Source: Trichomonas vaginalis G3 (lineage: Eukaryota; Parabasalia; Trichomonadida; Trichomonadidae). Taken from it: 64,000 nucleotides of DNA. Below, in pieces: positions 29,331 to 39,732 of this stretch. The stretch lies in contig NC_067208.1 of NCBI RefSeq assembly GCF_026262505.1, positions 20,221,962-20,285,961 on the forward strand. Reading direction: 5' to 3'. Positions within the stretch are counted from its first letter, which is position 1, and the number at the start of each line of letters is the position of its first letter. Made by a program: the position numbers and the translations under genes. The notes below the pieces were generated by a model, which was not told where the DNA came from, ran no database searches, and worked only from the letters and a program-made list of their open reading frames with translations.

Positions 29331-29333
29331 CAG

Positions 29334-29492
29334 GGCGGAGGTTTTTGTGATATGGAAAAATGTTCGTTGCTCAATTATCTCACTATTGGATGGACTTTTA
29401 TCGAGCGAAATTTTGGCTGTAAAGACAATTCTGATATTGGTAACATGGTGATAAGAACAAATAGTCAGTTTGCATGGTTTATGATGAGATAA
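29334..29492 (+). other. Coding-like fragment, possible host gene 3' end
   Basis: Directly after the satellite an open frame of 52 codons reads GGGFCDMEKCSLLNYL, TIGWTFIERNFGCKDNSD, then QFAWFMMR and a stop. Composition is unlike the repeats (Cys, Trp, Gly-rich). It has no start codon at the junction, so it is a remnant if real. The family is not recognised; trichomonad surface proteins are one possibility. Confidence 0.3.
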
Positions 29493-30060
29493 TTTCGATT
29501 TAAAAAAAAACATAAAAATTGATTTTAATGAGCGATTATATTTGAATATGCTCTCCTAATTTGAAGGAACTGGTTAAATCATGAATTGATCATGAATAAT
29601 TTTTTTTCAAAATAACAATTATAATTTCATATTCATTATAAGTTGAAAATATATCATAAAGACTTTATGAATGATAAATTCCTAAAAAAACAAGTTAGTT
29701 TGTTTCTGAAAATAATAATAATAAAAACCAATTTAGACCCAATAATTTTTGGCGGGATAATTGAGATGTTACGATTGAATTAAAAAAAAAGCGGTAATAC
29801 ATTTTTACAATGATGAAGAGGCTGGCAACCTCTGAGTCAAAGCACTTGTTAATGCAATGATGAAGAGGTTGGCAACCTCTGAGTCAAAGCACTTGTTAAT
29901 GCAATGATGAAGAGGCTGGCAACATCTGAGTTAAAATACTTTTCCCAGTGTGGGAGTAATTTGAAAAAAAAAATTTAGTTCATATATTGAAAAAAACAAA
30001 AGTAAAAATTAAAGTTTATAGGTTGGGTTTTGATGAAAAAAAAAAAAAAAAAAGGTAGTG
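29493..30060. other. Unassigned AT-rich stretch between satellite and Maverick B copy 1
   Basis: No gene is seen. It contains the 47-bp repeats at 29808 and an 18-base A run near 30038. Confidence 0.5.
29808..29945 (+). repeat. Three tandem 47-bp repeats
   Basis: Copies at 29808, 29855 and 29902 start CAATGATGAAGAGG and contain GAGGCTGGCAACCTC, which can fold into a small hairpin. The third copy is diverged at its end. Confidence 0.85.
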
Positions 30061-30098
30061 GGGCCTCCAGGCACTTCGTGCCCTCTAGCCCTGAAGAT
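30061..30098 (-). terminator. GGGCT...AGGCCC hairpin next to Maverick B copy 1
   Basis: On the minus strand: GGGCTAGA, then GGGCAC-GAA-GTGCC, then TGGAGGCCC. It is the same architecture as three hairpins at 50518-50700, with a different inner stem that still pairs. Confidence 0.6.
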
Positions 30099-30321
30099 GT
30101 TTAGTATAACTTTGTCCGGACAAGTAAGGGTCTATCGTCGCTACAGGAAAAGTTACCGGCGTTCCAAGGAAGTATACTTTGAGAAGCCTTTTCTCCCTTA
30201 TAGAATGAGATAGGACGGTTATTTTACAAAACTGACAACACTTTGACCGAGTAGTTTTTTGAGCTGAACAAAAAGTGTCATATAAACATCTGTCAAAAAC
30301 CGCTTTTTAACTTCACTTAAA

Positions 30322-33300
30322 ATGCCACGTAAGCTACGTAAGAATATACGTAAGAGGAAGGGAGCATTGAAACATCCAATAGTAAAACTGACACCACAAC
30401 AACAGTTGCAACAACAAATGATGAATGACCCCACTATGTTGCAACAAATGTCAAGCAACCTATGCTTTTAAACCGAGTTATTGGTGCACAGAGTGGAGGT
30501 TTAAGAGCGGCACTTTTAGCGAAAATGGCAGGCTATGGTGGAGCTGCAGACGGAACAGCTTATAACCCTCAAAGTCAAATGAATTTGAGTTCACTCAAAA
30601 ATCAAATAACAGATGTCAAAAAGTCAAACATAGACATACAGAAACAAATAAGTGAAAACGAAAAGAAACTAGAATATGACAGACACACAAAGAAACTCAA
30701 TGAGTTAAACGTAGAGAAAAAGAAGAAAGAAGAACAACTGAAAGAACTAAGTACAGAGGAATATGCGAAAAAAGTGTCAGAAAAAGCAACAGAAGTAGCA
30801 AAAATGGAACAAGATGTTATAAATTTGAAAAACCATACTACTCAATATAAAGTACTGAAAGATGAAGAAATAAAACAAAAAGCCCTGAAGACATATATGG
30901 ATAGCGATGAGTATAAAAAAGAAGTTGAAGCAAATGTAAAGGCAGAAAAACTTTTACAGTTGCAAAACCAAACCGTACAGTATGAAAACTTAGCACAAGA
31001 AAGTAAAAATAACGACGCAGCCATGCAAAAGGCAATGAAAAGCTCAGAATATATAAAAGCTAATAATGACTGGTTAGATGCCCAAGCCAACGCCAAAGCA
31101 GCCCAACTTATAGGGTCAATAAGGACAAAAATACAAGCAGATGAAGACAGTTCAAATGAAGCTTTAATGAATGCTGACTTTAAGAACGCCTTCGAAGCTC
31201 TTCATAGTAAGGTGAAACTAGTGAACGACTTCTCATCTGGAAAGAAACTGAAGTCTGAAGGTTTCGACAACGAGTTAAGAGAAGTAGCACAAAATATGAC
31301 GAAAATAACAGATGCAGCAACGAGACAGGCAGTTCAAAGTGCCTATGACGCCGTTAGAGCAACTGTTGTGGAAAGTCAAGAAAAAGAGTTACAACAGACC
31401 AAAACAGACCTAGTAAATGCTTTCTTAAGAACGAAAAGTCAGGTAGGACATTATGCTGCAGATGGAACATATGTGCCAGCTGGTGGAACTTATATACCAG
31501 CTGGTGGAACTTATATACTAGCTAGTGGAACTTATATACCACCAAACCCTCCAAGAGAAGCACCTGCACCAGGACTACCTAAAACATTTACATCGTCACA
31601 TGGACACAGACACAGGCATGCACCAAAACCAACACAACAACCAACAGTTCAAAATCCAGCACAACAACCAACAGTTCAAAACACTGCACCACAACCAACA
31701 GTTCAAAACCCTGCACAGCAACCAACAGTTCAAAACCCTGCACAACAACAACCACAAACAGAGCAAGGACATAAAAGAAGTAGAGAACAAGGAAACCAAG
31801 AATTCTTAAAAATGCTTAAGGAAGACTATGGTTACCCAGATACTCTTGACTTTAGTGACAGATATAAAGAAGCTATTAGAAAGTTCAAGGAAGGAAATAC
31901 TGACCCGAACCTATTTAGCTTTATGGTTCAGCACCAAATGGGATATAATTTCAAACCTGGAAAATACAAGCTCGCTAAGGGATATGATTTAATAGCATAT
32001 CATCCAAATGACATGGATGAATTTACTCCGAGATATTTGGTGTCAGAGCTAAATGATAATTCAACTCTCTTCATGAAACGCGTAAAAAATAGAGACGGAA
32101 CGAAAGAAGAAAGGTTTATGAGTCCGGATGACTTAGATAGGGAACTTTTTAAAAACGGTCTCGGAATATATGAAATGCCAGCAGATGAGGTACAAGAAAC
32201 CCCACAGGAAGAAGTTCAGATACAACCAGACATGGAAGAAATAGTTCAGCAACAACAGCTAGAAGAGCCTGAAGGAAACGAACAAGTCCCTCCTTTGGAA
32301 ACTAACTTCACAGAACTAGATGAAGATTTGGAACAGCCGAAAAATCTTGACCCTCAACAAGAGTATGCGGAGAATATGGAATCTTTCCAAGAGTCTAAGA
32401 AAAATTCGGCTGACATAGTAGAAGAATATCGAAAAATGTTCGCCGACATACAAAAGACTCCAACATCAGATGAAAATATTCAGCATAGAATGGAAGTACT
32501 GAAAGAAAATGTACGCAAATACAACAATCCTTTTTACTTACGACCATATAACGTTCAATCTTTGGCTGAACTCGGTGAAAATAAAAGGTTAAATTTCACC
32601 AAAACATATAGAAATGAAACATTGTTTAAAGTTCATTCAGAACCTAACCAATATGGAAACAAACCTACTTTTGTTTCTGCAGACTATGGAACTACAATGA
32701 GATGGGGTCATAAAGCTAATCCGGATAGGTGGTTCATAAACTTACAACCACAATTCCAAGAAGTTGTAGACGCAATGGAAGTGAATGGTGAACCAGATAT
32801 AGCTGGTATTTTCAGCGCGGCTTTAATGCCATTGAAAGATATGAAACATGCAGATATTTTGGACCAGTATGAAATGAACATGGCTGATGGAAATATAACA
32901 CCTGACGTTCTAGAACATTTATCTCAAAGAACTACACAGAACCATAGAGATGGTATATTTGGTGAAGAGTTTAGAAAGAAAGTTAGGGAGATAGAAGGAA
33001 GAGAACCTATTGTACATGACCTTGCAAACGAAAGTTTACAAAATGTCATAAAAATTACTTTGCAGACAATGAACCGAGAAGGGATGAATATTTAAGAAAA
33101 CTCAAATGGACAGTACCAAATGAAATGTTAGTATTGAAAAACATGTTCCTTGACAAAATAAAACCAACTACAGAAATAAATGACGCAAGACTGAAACATT
33201 GGGTAAAAGCTTTCCCATTCACAAAAGATATTATTGGTAACATGGAAAGAAAACCAGAATGGCTACAAAAACATATATTTGGAAACGAGCTTATTCATAT

Positions 33301-33555
33301 GGACAAGCTCTGTTTGAAGAGCTTGAACCGGAAACTCAGGAAAGAGTCATGCAAACAATACGCGAAGACTCAAATACAAACTATGACAAATCTTTCTAGG
33401 ATATAGGTTACCTGAGATGGGCGACCAGAGCCCAAACAAAAAGGACATGGGAAATTTACAACATACTAGGTGAACATGAGGCAAAGATGCAACAACTTGA
33501 AGCAGAGGGCAAGTTACCAAAAGCGACACCAAAGAAGAAGAGTAGAACAAAGTAA
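30322..33555 (+). pseudogene. Large coiled-coil structural gene of Maverick B copy 1, broken
   Basis: Begins MPRKLRKNIRKRKGA, a strongly basic leader. Next are coiled-coil segments rich in K, E and Q (roughly the first third), a repeat region GGTYIPA/GGTYILA, a histidine-rich HGHRHRHAP, QQPTVQNPA repeats, and an acidic Q/E-rich middle. A globular C-terminal part has MRWGHKANPDRWFINLQPQ and GIFGEEFRKKVRE. Position just before the major capsid gene suggests a virion core, scaffold or tegument-like protein. The copy is broken, with several breaks. The sister gene is at 47036-50404. Confidence 0.7.
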
Positions 33556-33621
33556 AGCTTGGTCCGAGTGGGTTCTATATGACACATAAATCCAACTATT
33601 CTATATTTTTACCCATATGAA

Positions 33622-35233
33622 ATGTACGCCGCTCAGAATATAACGCCAACAGTTTTGGATGCCATGAACGGAAATGTTTCCGAATGGTAAAACGACGAAT
33701 GCGACAATGCCATTAGAAGGTCAGAAATAGTTCCTGGAACTTACGAATATACAACTGCTGTTTCTTATGGAAACGTAGGTGAGTTTGGAGAAGGTTCTTC
33801 AACAACAGTAGATATTGCTTGCGACAGGTTTCATATTATTTCTATTGACAACTCATTCTTATACGTGGAACAAGACATTGAAATAAAACCTTCTGCCAAG
33901 TTGTCTTGACAAGAAAGGTTGCAATGGAATTTTCTATGTCGGATACCAATATGCTCCAGAAGTTTTCATGGGATATAAGATATATTCTAACTCTGACTTA
34001 GTTCAAACAGTAACATGGGCAAACTATGAATGTTCGCTTTGAGAAACTCAGTACAACCACAAGCTAGAGAACAAAACAGACCAGTATGCAACTATTGAGA
34101 AAATAAGAAGACTTGACCCTAACGTTCCAGGAGTTTATGTTAACCTTTCTGGTTCAGATGGAACTGCTGCCACTAAAGTAAAACTGAAACTTAGAGTTCC
34201 TTTGTCATCTTTCCTCATCTTCAGGTTTTTAAAGATACTTGCCAAACTGGGCAGGAAAAATTTCTATTGAACTTACTCCAAGCAAAAAAACTTAGTCATT
34301 GCACCAACACAAGACCCATTCAGCATTACTGTAGCTGGAAACTGGTGGAGCCAAGTTCTGTGACTTTTGCAAAGACAAAGTTGACTTAGACTTTGGTTTC
34401 TCAAACTTCAACACTGAAGTAAACTATTATTTCAATGCTGCTGGAACTGCTTGGGACCACAGTTAAGTTTACATGCGAAAATTTGAATGCAAGAGAATAG
34501 AAAGCAGACTTGCAGTCTATATGTTGGACCCAGATATTTCAAATGCTTTAGCTGCCAAATATATTGCAGTTCCACTTATGTTCCCTATACACCAAATATC
34601 TGTCAAAGACTTTGCAGGTGAAGTTGGAAACCAAAATCCAGGAGCCGCAGGTGCAAGAACAGATATTGCTTTAACAACTGCAATGAAACATGCAGATACT
34701 ATGTTTGTACTGTTCAGACGAACTATAAATGACTATTCTTGTTTCTACAACCGGTATTAAATATCATATACATAGATGGCAAATATTATCCAAGAGAAGA
34801 ATATTCTACAGTTGAGGATATGAGGTCATACAACTTGACATTAGATGCTATGAACTTTAACAACAAACTTCACAACGACCATTAACCCTGAAATGCAAAG
34901 TTCTATATGCCATATGTGAAAGTATGGACTCATACAGGAGGTCAAAAAACTCAATATACAAATGGAGACCGTTCAAACTTTTGGCTTGGCATTCCATTTG
35001 CTGACTCAGAAGACTTTATGGGTGGTATTTCAACTGTTTGGTACTGTACAAAACAATATACTGGTGACAGAGACGGTCCAGATGAATTGAGAGCAAAGAA
35101 GTTTACAAAACCAATAGCACTTTTCACGGAAGATGCTCTTTTGAAATCGTATTCGTCGATGAAACCTGCTGGGGCTCCTCAGATTGGCATAACGACAGCT
35201 TCCATCGAGCAGATTTTGGCAGCAGGTCAGTAA
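33622..35233 (+). pseudogene. Major capsid gene of Maverick B copy 1, broken
   Basis: Counterpart of the whole-looking capsid gene at 45396-47003, recognisable over its entire length from YAAQNITPTVLDAMNG to ITTASIEQILAAGQ. It is broken in many places, roughly ten. Confidence 0.8.
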
Positions 35234-35542
35234 GTTGTTCTTTGACACTTTTTCACCATCGTAAATAGTTATGACACCTGTTTTGACATAATATTGTATT
35301 AAACTTACCTTTAGAAATATCTGTAAGTTTTGTTGTTATATTTTGTCTGCTTCAAGAACTTTCACCATTTCAGTTATACCAACTTTCTTTGCTTTATGAA
35401 AATATTTAGGTTCAGCAAAGACTGCTATTCTATAACATTTTCCATTGTTTGTGTAAAGAACTATTCTGTCCAATGTATTTGTATTGTTTGTGAGTATAAA
35501 TTTGTTCTGCTTCAATTCAAAGAGATACTCAAATACGTCCAT
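35125..35542 (-). pseudogene. Small convergent gene of Maverick B copy 1, broken
   Basis: Counterpart of 45083-45502: FEYLFELKQNK, DRIVLYTNNGKCYRIAVF, EPKYFHKAKKVGITEM. It is convergent with and overlaps the capsid gene end, as in copy 2. The left limit is approximate. It looks broken. Confidence 0.55.
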
Positions 35543-35561
35543 CTTTTTATTCTAAGTAAAA

Positions 35562-36150
35562 ATGTCATTTCCGAAAAATAGAAGCGTAAGTGTTTCAAAG
35601 TTTAATGGCGGTGGCAGATGTGAAGTTAAATTCACCAACTCAAACAAACAGTCAAAGTGTTGTTGTCAATGTCAAAGACAGAGATGTTGAAGTGGGGAAA
35701 CCATACGAAGACGAAGATGGTATAACAATTGTTCCTGTAAAAGAACCAACATATCCTGAAGTTAGCAGAGACTTAAGTTCTGTTGCAGATATTCGAAACG
35801 ACTACCAACAACTGAAAGACAAACTTCAAACTCAGGAAGAAGATTTGTCAAGCTTTAAGTATAATGTTAAACTTGGTCGAACACAACCCTGTAAAAGTGA
35901 ACTCATATGTCATTGCACCTCATGAAGTTTTGAAAGAACTATTGAAACTTTTGACAGAGGCAAGACGATATAAACATCAAAGAAATAGAACCCGACATAG
36001 TTGCTGTGGTGTTTCATATAATGTCATTGACAAGATATACGTTATGAAAGGAGGTGAAACGTTGAACTTAAAGTATAGTTTCCCAGACGTTATAAAAATA
36101 TTTGACGACCACAACATTTCATTAAATATTTATTTGCTAAGTAAAATGTC
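35562..36150 (+). pseudogene. CCG-motif gene of Maverick B copy 1, broken
   Basis: Counterpart of 44486-45064, recognisable from SFPKNRSVSVSK through VKDRDVEVGKPYEDEDG to CCGVSYNVIDKIYVMKGG. It has about two or three breaks. Confidence 0.6.
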
Positions 36151-36347
36151 AAAACTTCTTGAAAGATGTTTGAAGAAAAAATAATATAGACTTTATTTCA
36201 TGTAAAGGACTTTACACACTTTTGAACGATATGAAAGACCCTGTTTTGTTTGTTCGTGTAGACAAAGGAAAGTTCTATGTCTTTACAAAATATTTGAACT
36301 TCTTAGACAGAGAACTTCAAGAAACGCCATGTGAAAGTTTAAGATGA
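36146..36347 (+). pseudogene. Extra short coding-like stretch found only in copy 1
   Basis: About 200 bp between the CCG gene and the minor-capsid-like gene. Parts read as KDPVLFVRVDKGKFYVFTKY and LNFLDRELQE, protein-like in composition. Copy 2 has no such sequence at the same place: the two neighbours are only a few bases apart there. It holds the position of the small gene at 1060-1329 in Maverick A. Probably a small gene, broken here. Confidence 0.4.
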
Positions 36348-36389
36348 AGTTCTTCTCCACTTTTCAGAAAAACTTTTAAATATATATAA

Positions 36390-37190
36390 ATGGCAGAAGA
36401 TATAATGGTTTATACTATTACGACTAAAAACCCTGGGTCATATAATTCTATAACAACAAACTTACAAAGTCCTCAAGGACGGTATTGTAAACTAACTTTA
36501 AACACAATGACGACTAAAGCCTGTTTTGCTCTTTTGACACCAGAAGACTTTATTGTTGTGAATGGTAAAAAATACTCCTTTGAAGATACTTACTCAGATA
36601 TACCACCAACAGGTTTTTGTTGACTTATTTAATACTTTAAGTACGAGTGTAATGTGCTGCAACTAGAGCAGGTTTCATTATGTTTGGATGTCCGACTGAG
36701 TTTACTTAAACAATATGAGCTATAATACAAAACTTATATCTGGTTTTTACTACCAACAGTTTCCTATAACAGGAAAAGGTGTCATACAAGGAATGTCTGT
36801 TCCATTGACTTTTAAGTACACCAATCTTATATATTGTTTCAAAACTTAGGTTCAAAGTGTTATTCGAATGTCGACAGAAAATATTATGACCAAAAGATAC
36901 TTATGCGTATAAACAATACTTTCTCTGCTGGTTTGCCTATTGATTGTTTCATTCGAATGCAGAATTTTCAACCTTTAGTGAACTCAAACACTTTTGGCAA
37001 GTAAACGTTGACATTAGTTGACGCAAACTTTGTTCCTGTAAAACTTTTATGTCCTATGTATTTGTCAATGACGGCAGAAAGTTTCGAATTGGAAGATGCA
37101 ACTGTGAAAGTATTGTATTACAAGAACAACTTCAACAACAAATGCGAACAATGAAACAAATGGAACAACAAATCAAGAATAAAAAAAATA
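36390..37190 (+). pseudogene. Minor-capsid-like gene of Maverick B copy 1, broken
   Basis: Counterpart of 43681-44481, recognisable from AEDIMVYTITTKNP to the glutamine/methionine-rich end. It has several breaks. An AT-rich leader (TTTTAAATATATATAA) precedes its start. Confidence 0.65.
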
Positions 37191-37213
37191 ATATTTTTTT
37201 TATTTTTATAAAA

Positions 37214-37598
37214 ATGTACAGAATAGATGTTTCAGATTTTTTATGACTTCCAAGCATTCAGAAATATGTGTCCATTTCGAGACTATAACAAAGCAGTCGA
37301 GAATTGAAACGTTTAGTCATTTATGTCGAACTCTGCCCCAGAAGTTATGTTATGAAAGAATGGGATGTAGTCTTTAAACAAACCTAAGCGACAAATAGTT
37401 CTAGAACAAGAAATGTAAACAAGAAACTTAGAAAATAAAAGTCGTACAAGTTGGCATGAAGATGTTAGATGATCTTGGGATATCTTATTGTCCAAAGTTA
37501 GAGATTTTTTCAGTTCGAGCGCTATAAAGTTTCTAATACACCTTCTCCAAACTTCTATTCTATCTTCACTGCGATCATATAAATATGAACAAGTTAGA
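37214..37598 (+). pseudogene. Helicase gene start of Maverick B copy 1, cut by the gap
   Basis: Counterpart of the 5' third of 42417-43652, from YRIDVSDF to the YKYEQV block, where the N run begins. It has many irregularities relative to copy 2. Confidence 0.6.
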
Positions 37599-37698
37599 NN
37601 NNNNNNNNNNNNNNNNNNNNNNNNNNNNNNNNNNNNNNNNNNNNNNNNNNNNNNNNNNNNNNNNNNNNNNNNNNNNNNNNNNNNNNNNNNNNNNNNNN
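37599..37698. other. Assembly gap (100 N)
   Basis: Exactly 100 N, the usual placeholder for a gap of unknown size. Left of it Maverick B runs forward, right of it backward, so the gap lies inside the inverted pair and linkage across it is uncertain. Confidence 0.98.
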
Positions 37699-37926
37699 CC
37701 ACATTGCAACTGCATTTACTAATAGTCTATGTACATACCAACCTCTCAAACCGTTTGGCAATTTTTTACGATTTTCATGAGTTTTAAGCGACCCCGAATA
37801 AAGTCGGTCTCGCTGTTCTTCACTGTTTTCATAGAGTTTTGGCGAGTAAGATTTTTTACCTACTCGCTGTTCTTCACGATTTTCATACGGAATCTCTATC
37901 CTCGATTTTTCGAGGGTAGCAAGCAT
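37699..37926 (-). pseudogene. KilA-N gene fragment at the gap
   Basis: Reads FPHMLATLEKSRIEIPYENRE, then further YENSEEQR and THENRKKL blocks, then LRGWYVHRLLVNAVAMW at the gap. It matches the middle of the KilA-N/DUF3627 proteins at 9587 and 39733, but its variable region is expanded. It is a partial copy; the rest is either lost or inside the gap. Confidence 0.65.
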
Positions 37927-37938
37927 ATGAGGAAATTC

Positions 37939-38083
37939 ATGAAATTTGTTGCTGAATTCAATAAAAATATATTTTAGGGTAGAAGGTTAGATCTAACCTC
38001 TTTTCTCTAAGCCCTCTTTTCTAAACGCCCCAGTTTGGCTTCACCTAAAATATATTTTTATTGAATTCAGCAACAAATTTCAT
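37939..38083. repeat. Perfect 40-bp inverted repeat with palindromic site in its loop
   Basis: 37939-37978 and 38044-38083 are exact reverse complements (left arm ATGAAATTTGTTGCTGAATT then CAATAAAAATATATTTTAGG). The 65-bp loop holds AGGTTAGATCTAACCT (37984-37999). Confidence 0.9.
37984..37999. repeat. Symmetrically changed palindrome AGGTTAGATCTAACCT, copy 6
   Basis: Differs from AGGTGAGATCTCACCT at two positions that mirror each other, so full symmetry is kept. It has the same upstream context (AAAATATATTTTAGGGTAGA). Confidence 0.85.
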
Positions 38084-38101
38084 TATATAACTGTTATTTT
38101 T

Positions 38102-38935
38102 GACGAAGTGAACTTTGACACTTCGTTTAAAATACACTATTTTTGTGTTATTTTGACGAAGTGAACTTTGACACTTCGTTTAAAATACACTATTTTTGTG
38201 TTATTTTTGACGAAGTGAACTTTGACACTTCGTTTAAAATACACTATTTTTGTGTTATTTTTGACGAAGTGAACTTTGACACTTCGTTTAAAATACACTA
38301 TTTTTGTGTTATTTTTGACGAAGTGAACTTTGACACTTCGTTTAAAATACACTATTTTTGTGTTATTTTTGACGAAGTGAACTTTGACACTTCGTTTAAA
38401 ATACACTATTTTTGTGTTATTTTTGACGAAGTGAACTTTGACACTTCGTTTAAAATACACTATTTTTGTGTTATTTTTGACGAAGTGAACTTTGACACTT
38501 CGTTTAAAATACACTATTTTTGTGTTATTTTTGACGAAGTGAACTTTGACACTTCGTTTAAAATACACTATTTTTGTGTTATTTTTGACGAAGTGAACTT
38601 TGACACTTCGTTTAAAATACACTATTTTTGTGTTATTTTTGACGAAGTGAACTTTGACACTTCGTTTAAAATACACTATTTTTGTGTTATTTTTGACGAA
38701 GTGAACTTTGACACTTCGTTTAAAATACACTATTTTTGTGTTATTTTTGACGAAGTGAACTTTGACACTTCGTTTAAAATACACTATTTTTGTGTTATTT
38801 TTGACGAAGTGAACTTTGACACTTCGTTTAAAATACACTATTTTTGTGTTATTTTTGACGAAGTGAACTTTGACACTTCGTTTAAAATACACTATTTTTG
38901 TGTTATTTTTGACGAAGTGAACTTTGACACTTCGT
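38102..38935 (+). repeat. Hairpin satellite, 16 units of 54 bp
   Basis: Units start at 38102, 38155, 38209 and then every 54 bp to 38911. Each contains ACGAAGTG and CACTTCGT around AACTTTGA, a perfect 8-bp stem. An AATACAC/GTGTTATT near-hairpin lies between units. Units are identical apart from one missing T. Because 54 is a multiple of three, long open frames appear on both strands; they are not taken as genes. Confidence 0.95.
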
Positions 38936-38969
38936 CAAAAAAATCCCTGAAATCATATCTTTTATACAA

Positions 38970-39032
38970 AATAGAAAAAATAAAGTTAGTTTTATTTTTA
39001 TTTATTTTTTTATTTTGTATGTAGGAACAGAA
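38970..39032 (+). promoter_or_regulatory. Shared KilA-N leader, copy 4
   Basis: AAAGTTAGTTTTATTTTTA then TTTATTTTTTTATTTTGTATG and GTAGGAACAGAA, directly before the start codon. Almost identical to 6299-6356 in another Maverick family. Confidence 0.65.
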
Positions 39033-39644
39033 ATGTTAAAGGTTGAGTTTGAAACAGTTAAAAAGATAGACAATGACACCAAAGTGGTTAGAATAGGTGA
39101 TTTAAACGTAAGATACTCAAAGAAATACAACAAATATTCTTTGTCAGACATTATAACACCATCTGGAAAGAAAGCAAAGGACTGGGTTAGAATTGCTTCT
39201 ACTCAGAAAATTTTGACAAGAAATCCTGAGCTTATGATATCAGTAGCATTTCATGGAACAAGAGCATATCTTATAGACAAAAGTCTTATACCAATAGTTT
39301 TGTTATGGTTAGACCCAGTTGTTGGATATAACTTCATAACATATGGTTCATTCGATACGGAACGTTGCAGTGAAGGCTTACTTTATATCGTTCAGAAACC
39401 GAAGGACTTCAATACAAAGAGATATAAGATAGGAAGAACATATAATATAACTCAAAGATATGACAGTACAGTCAATAGAGTCAAGGTTGTGTTCGTTAAC
39501 GATATGAGAGCTGCAGAAACAGAACTACTTGAAAAGTTTGAGAAAATGTATGGTGCTCCCATGAAAGGTAAAGAAACGTTTGAAGTAGATGAGATAGATA
39601 GTGCTATAAAATTATTTGACGAAGTTGCTGAAAAATACATGTAA
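39033..39644 (+). CDS. KilA-N protein with T5orf172 (GIY-YIG-like) C-terminal domain
   Basis: 203 residues, starting MLKVEFETVKK; the earlier in-frame Met lies in the shared leader. The N-terminal 110 residues are KilA-N-like (YSKKYNKYSLSDIITPSGKKAKDW, then LIDKSLIPIVLLWLDPVVGY). The C-terminal 90 residues match the T5orf172/GIY-YIG pattern: GLLYIVQKPKD, YKIGRTYNITQRY, VVFVNDMRAAETELLEKF, KGKETFEVDE. T5orf172 domains combine with DNA-binding domains in phages and large DNA viruses and are thought to be nuclease-like. A sequence-specific DNA-cutting or DNA-binding regulator is inferred. It looks whole. Confidence 0.75.
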   Translation: MLKVEFETVKKIDNDTKVVRIGDLNVRYSKKYNKYSLSDIITPSGKKAKDWVRIASTQKILTRNPELMISVAFHGTRAYLIDKSLIPIVLLWLDPVVGYNFITYGSFDTERCSEGLLYIVQKPKDFNTKRYKIGRTYNITQRYDSTVNRVKVVFVNDMRAAETELLEKFEKMYGAPMKGKETFEVDEIDSAIKLFDEVAEKYM

Positions 39645-39675
39645 AGCGTTTATTTTTGGTCTTTTGTGAAAGTCA

Positions 39676-39732
39676 GAAAATAAAGTTAGTTTTATTTTAT
39701 TTATTTTTTTTATCCGGAATATAAAGACAGAT
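39676..39732 (+). promoter_or_regulatory. KilA-N leader variant with TATCCG motif, copy 5
   Basis: AAAGTTAGTTTTATTTTATT then TTTTTTATCCGGAATATAAAGACAGAT before the ATG. It combines the KilA-N leader with the TTTTTATCCG motif of the capsid-type promoters. Confidence 0.6.

Larger units (their letters stand above)
30061..37598 (+). mobile_element. Maverick B copy 1 (broken, runs into assembly gap)
   Basis: Same family and gene order as Maverick B copy 2 (37699-50497) but in the opposite direction, so the two form a large inverted pair. Clear similarity begins at 30231 and pairs with 50497; it ends at the gap inside the helicase gene, pairing with about 43283. Parts: large coiled-coil structural gene, major capsid, two small genes, minor-capsid-like gene, helicase start. 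The copy is broken in many places, well over ten, with density rising toward the gap, so part of this may be low-quality sequence rather than decay. Identity to copy 2 is high, suggesting young age. Confidence 0.85.

Noticed and set aside
31596-31809. Frames rich in Gln/His/Cys/Trp over the P-T-V-Q-N repeats
   Set aside because: Other-frame translations of a low-complexity repeat in the large structural gene.
38102-38935. CRISPR array
   Set aside because: Repeats with internal palindromes at even spacing look CRISPR-like, but the sequence between the palindromes is the same in every unit and the setting is eukaryotic.
38137-39024. Long repetitive proteins on both strands (251 and 293 codons)
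   Set aside because: They arise because the 54-bp satellite unit is a multiple of three and has no stops in these frames. Both strands give equal results and there is no independent coding sign.
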